This document shows, in pieces, positions 5,751-6,367 of a stretch of DNA of 6,367 nt. The stretch is taken from NCBI GenBank assembly GCA_045646925.1, contig JAZRLQ010000068.1, positions 1 through 6,367 of the forward strand, given 5' to 3'. How positions within the stretch are numbered: position 1 is the stretch's first letter; each line of letters begins with the position of its first letter. A model generated the notes under the pieces. That model was given only the letters and a program-made list of their open reading frames with translations. It searched no databases and was not told the DNA's origin. The position numbers and the translations under genes are program-made. The DNA comes from QALR01 sp045646925 (GTDB lineage Bacteria > Bacillota > Clostridia > Oscillospirales > CAG-272).

Positions 5751-6367
5751 ATGCAGCCGAATTGCGCGGCGTATCCTATGTATACAGTGAGCATACGCCA
5801 TTCTGTAAGGTAGCCGTAGACAAGATCGATATCACCTTCGAGGAAAAGCTCGTGACGGGTATCATCGGACATACGGGCTCAGGCAAATCCACGGTCTCCC
5901 AGCTTCTCAACGGTCTTCTGAAGCCCTCGTCGGGTGTTGTCGAGGTGGATGGAAAAAATATCTGGGCAGAGCCGAAAAAGATCAGAAACGTTCGTTTCTC
6001 TGTCGGTCTCGTGTTCCAGTACCCCGAATATCAGCTCTTTGAAGAGACCTGCTATAAGGACATCGCCTTCGGCCCCAAAAACATGGGACTCGATGAAAAG
6101 GAGATCGATGAGCGCGTTCGCGAGGCGGCGGAAATCGTCGGCATTTCCGAGGAGCTTTTCGAAAAATCGCCCTTCGATCTTTCGGGCGGACAGAAACGAC
6201 GCATTGCGATCGCGGGCATCATGGCTATGCGTCCGAAGATACTGATTCTCGACGAGCCCGCCGCAGGTCTCGACCCGCGCGGTAGAGACGAGATCCTTTC
6301 CCGCATTGTTGAATACCGCAAAAAGACGGATTCCACCGTTATCATGATCAGTCACAGTATGGAGGAT
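5747..6367 (+). CDS. ecfA2: Energy-coupling factor transporter ATPase EcfA2, N-terminal part (cut by right edge)
   Basis: Second ATPase of the ECF importer. The frame is open from ATG 5747 to the last base, giving exactly 207 codons with no stop; about 80 residues are missing compared with usual EcfA2 length. Visible elements are Walker A GHTGSGKST at 41-49, Q-loop VFQYPEYQLFEET at 89-101 (the YPEYQLFEET form is characteristic of EcfA2), signature LSGGQ at 145-149, Walker B ILILDEP at 165-171 with E170, the D-loop GLDPRGR and the switch histidine H203. The ATG overlaps the ecfA1 TGA, with AGGGAGA about ten bases upstream inside ecfA1. EcfT is expected to follow outside the window. Nothing in the visible part suggests loss of function. 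Confidence 0.93.
   Translation, partial: MNAAELRGVSYVYSEHTPFCKVAVDKIDITFEEKLVTGIIGHTGSGKSTVSQLLNGLLKPSSGVVEVDGKNIWAEPKKIRNVRFSVGLVFQYPEYQLFEETCYKDIAFGPKNMGLDEKEIDERVREAAEIVGISEELFEKSPFDLSGGQKRRIAIAGIMAMRPKILILDEPAAGLDPRGRDEILSRIVEYRKKTDSTVIMISHSMED

Overview
The window looks like an ordinary housekeeping stretch of a bacterial chromosome, most likely from an uncultured or gut-type member of the Bacillota (Clostridia). This assignment is an inference. It rests on purine-rich ribosome binding sites before most genes, sigma-A-like promoters, the group II ECF transporter ATPase pair, a Bacillota-style DusB start and a short PUA-less SAM methyltransferase. Coding DNA is moderately GC-rich by eye, while the single divergent intergenic region is AT-rich. 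I see no tRNA, rRNA, CRISPR array, insertion sequence or phage gene.

Layout. Positions 1-275 (minus) hold the start of a tRNA-dihydrouridine synthase (dusB) that runs off the left edge. Positions 276-541 form a divergent control region with one good sigma-A promoter on each strand, a 12-bp palindrome in the minus promoter, and a stem-loop with a T tract in the dusB leader. From 542 to the right edge all genes read on the plus strand: a diverged prephenate-dehydratase-like protein (542-1519), ruvC (1551-2066), ruvA (2103-2714), ruvB (2805-3881), a class I SAM-dependent methyltransferase (3927-4787), ecfA1 (about 4866-5750) and the start of ecfA2 (5747-6367, cut by the right edge). Gaps are short and I find no convincing intrinsic terminator between them, so they may form one long transcript from the promoter at 474-502.

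How the genes work together. RuvA and RuvB form the Holliday-junction branch-migration motor and RuvC is the resolvase, so all three parts of the RuvABC resolvasome are encoded in order. EcfA1 and EcfA2 are the two ATPases of an energy-coupling-factor vitamin/micronutrient importer; the transmembrane partner EcfT is expected just beyond the right edge. The methyltransferase is probably an RNA-modifying enzyme. The first gene is the least understood: it has the outline of a prephenate dehydratase plus ACT domain, but the catalytic arginine of the NxTRF motif appears to be threonine. It is probably a non-catalytic amino-acid sensor or a repurposed paralogue. I see no clear sign of an undescribed multi-gene system; this gene and the control region on its left are the parts most worth a second look.
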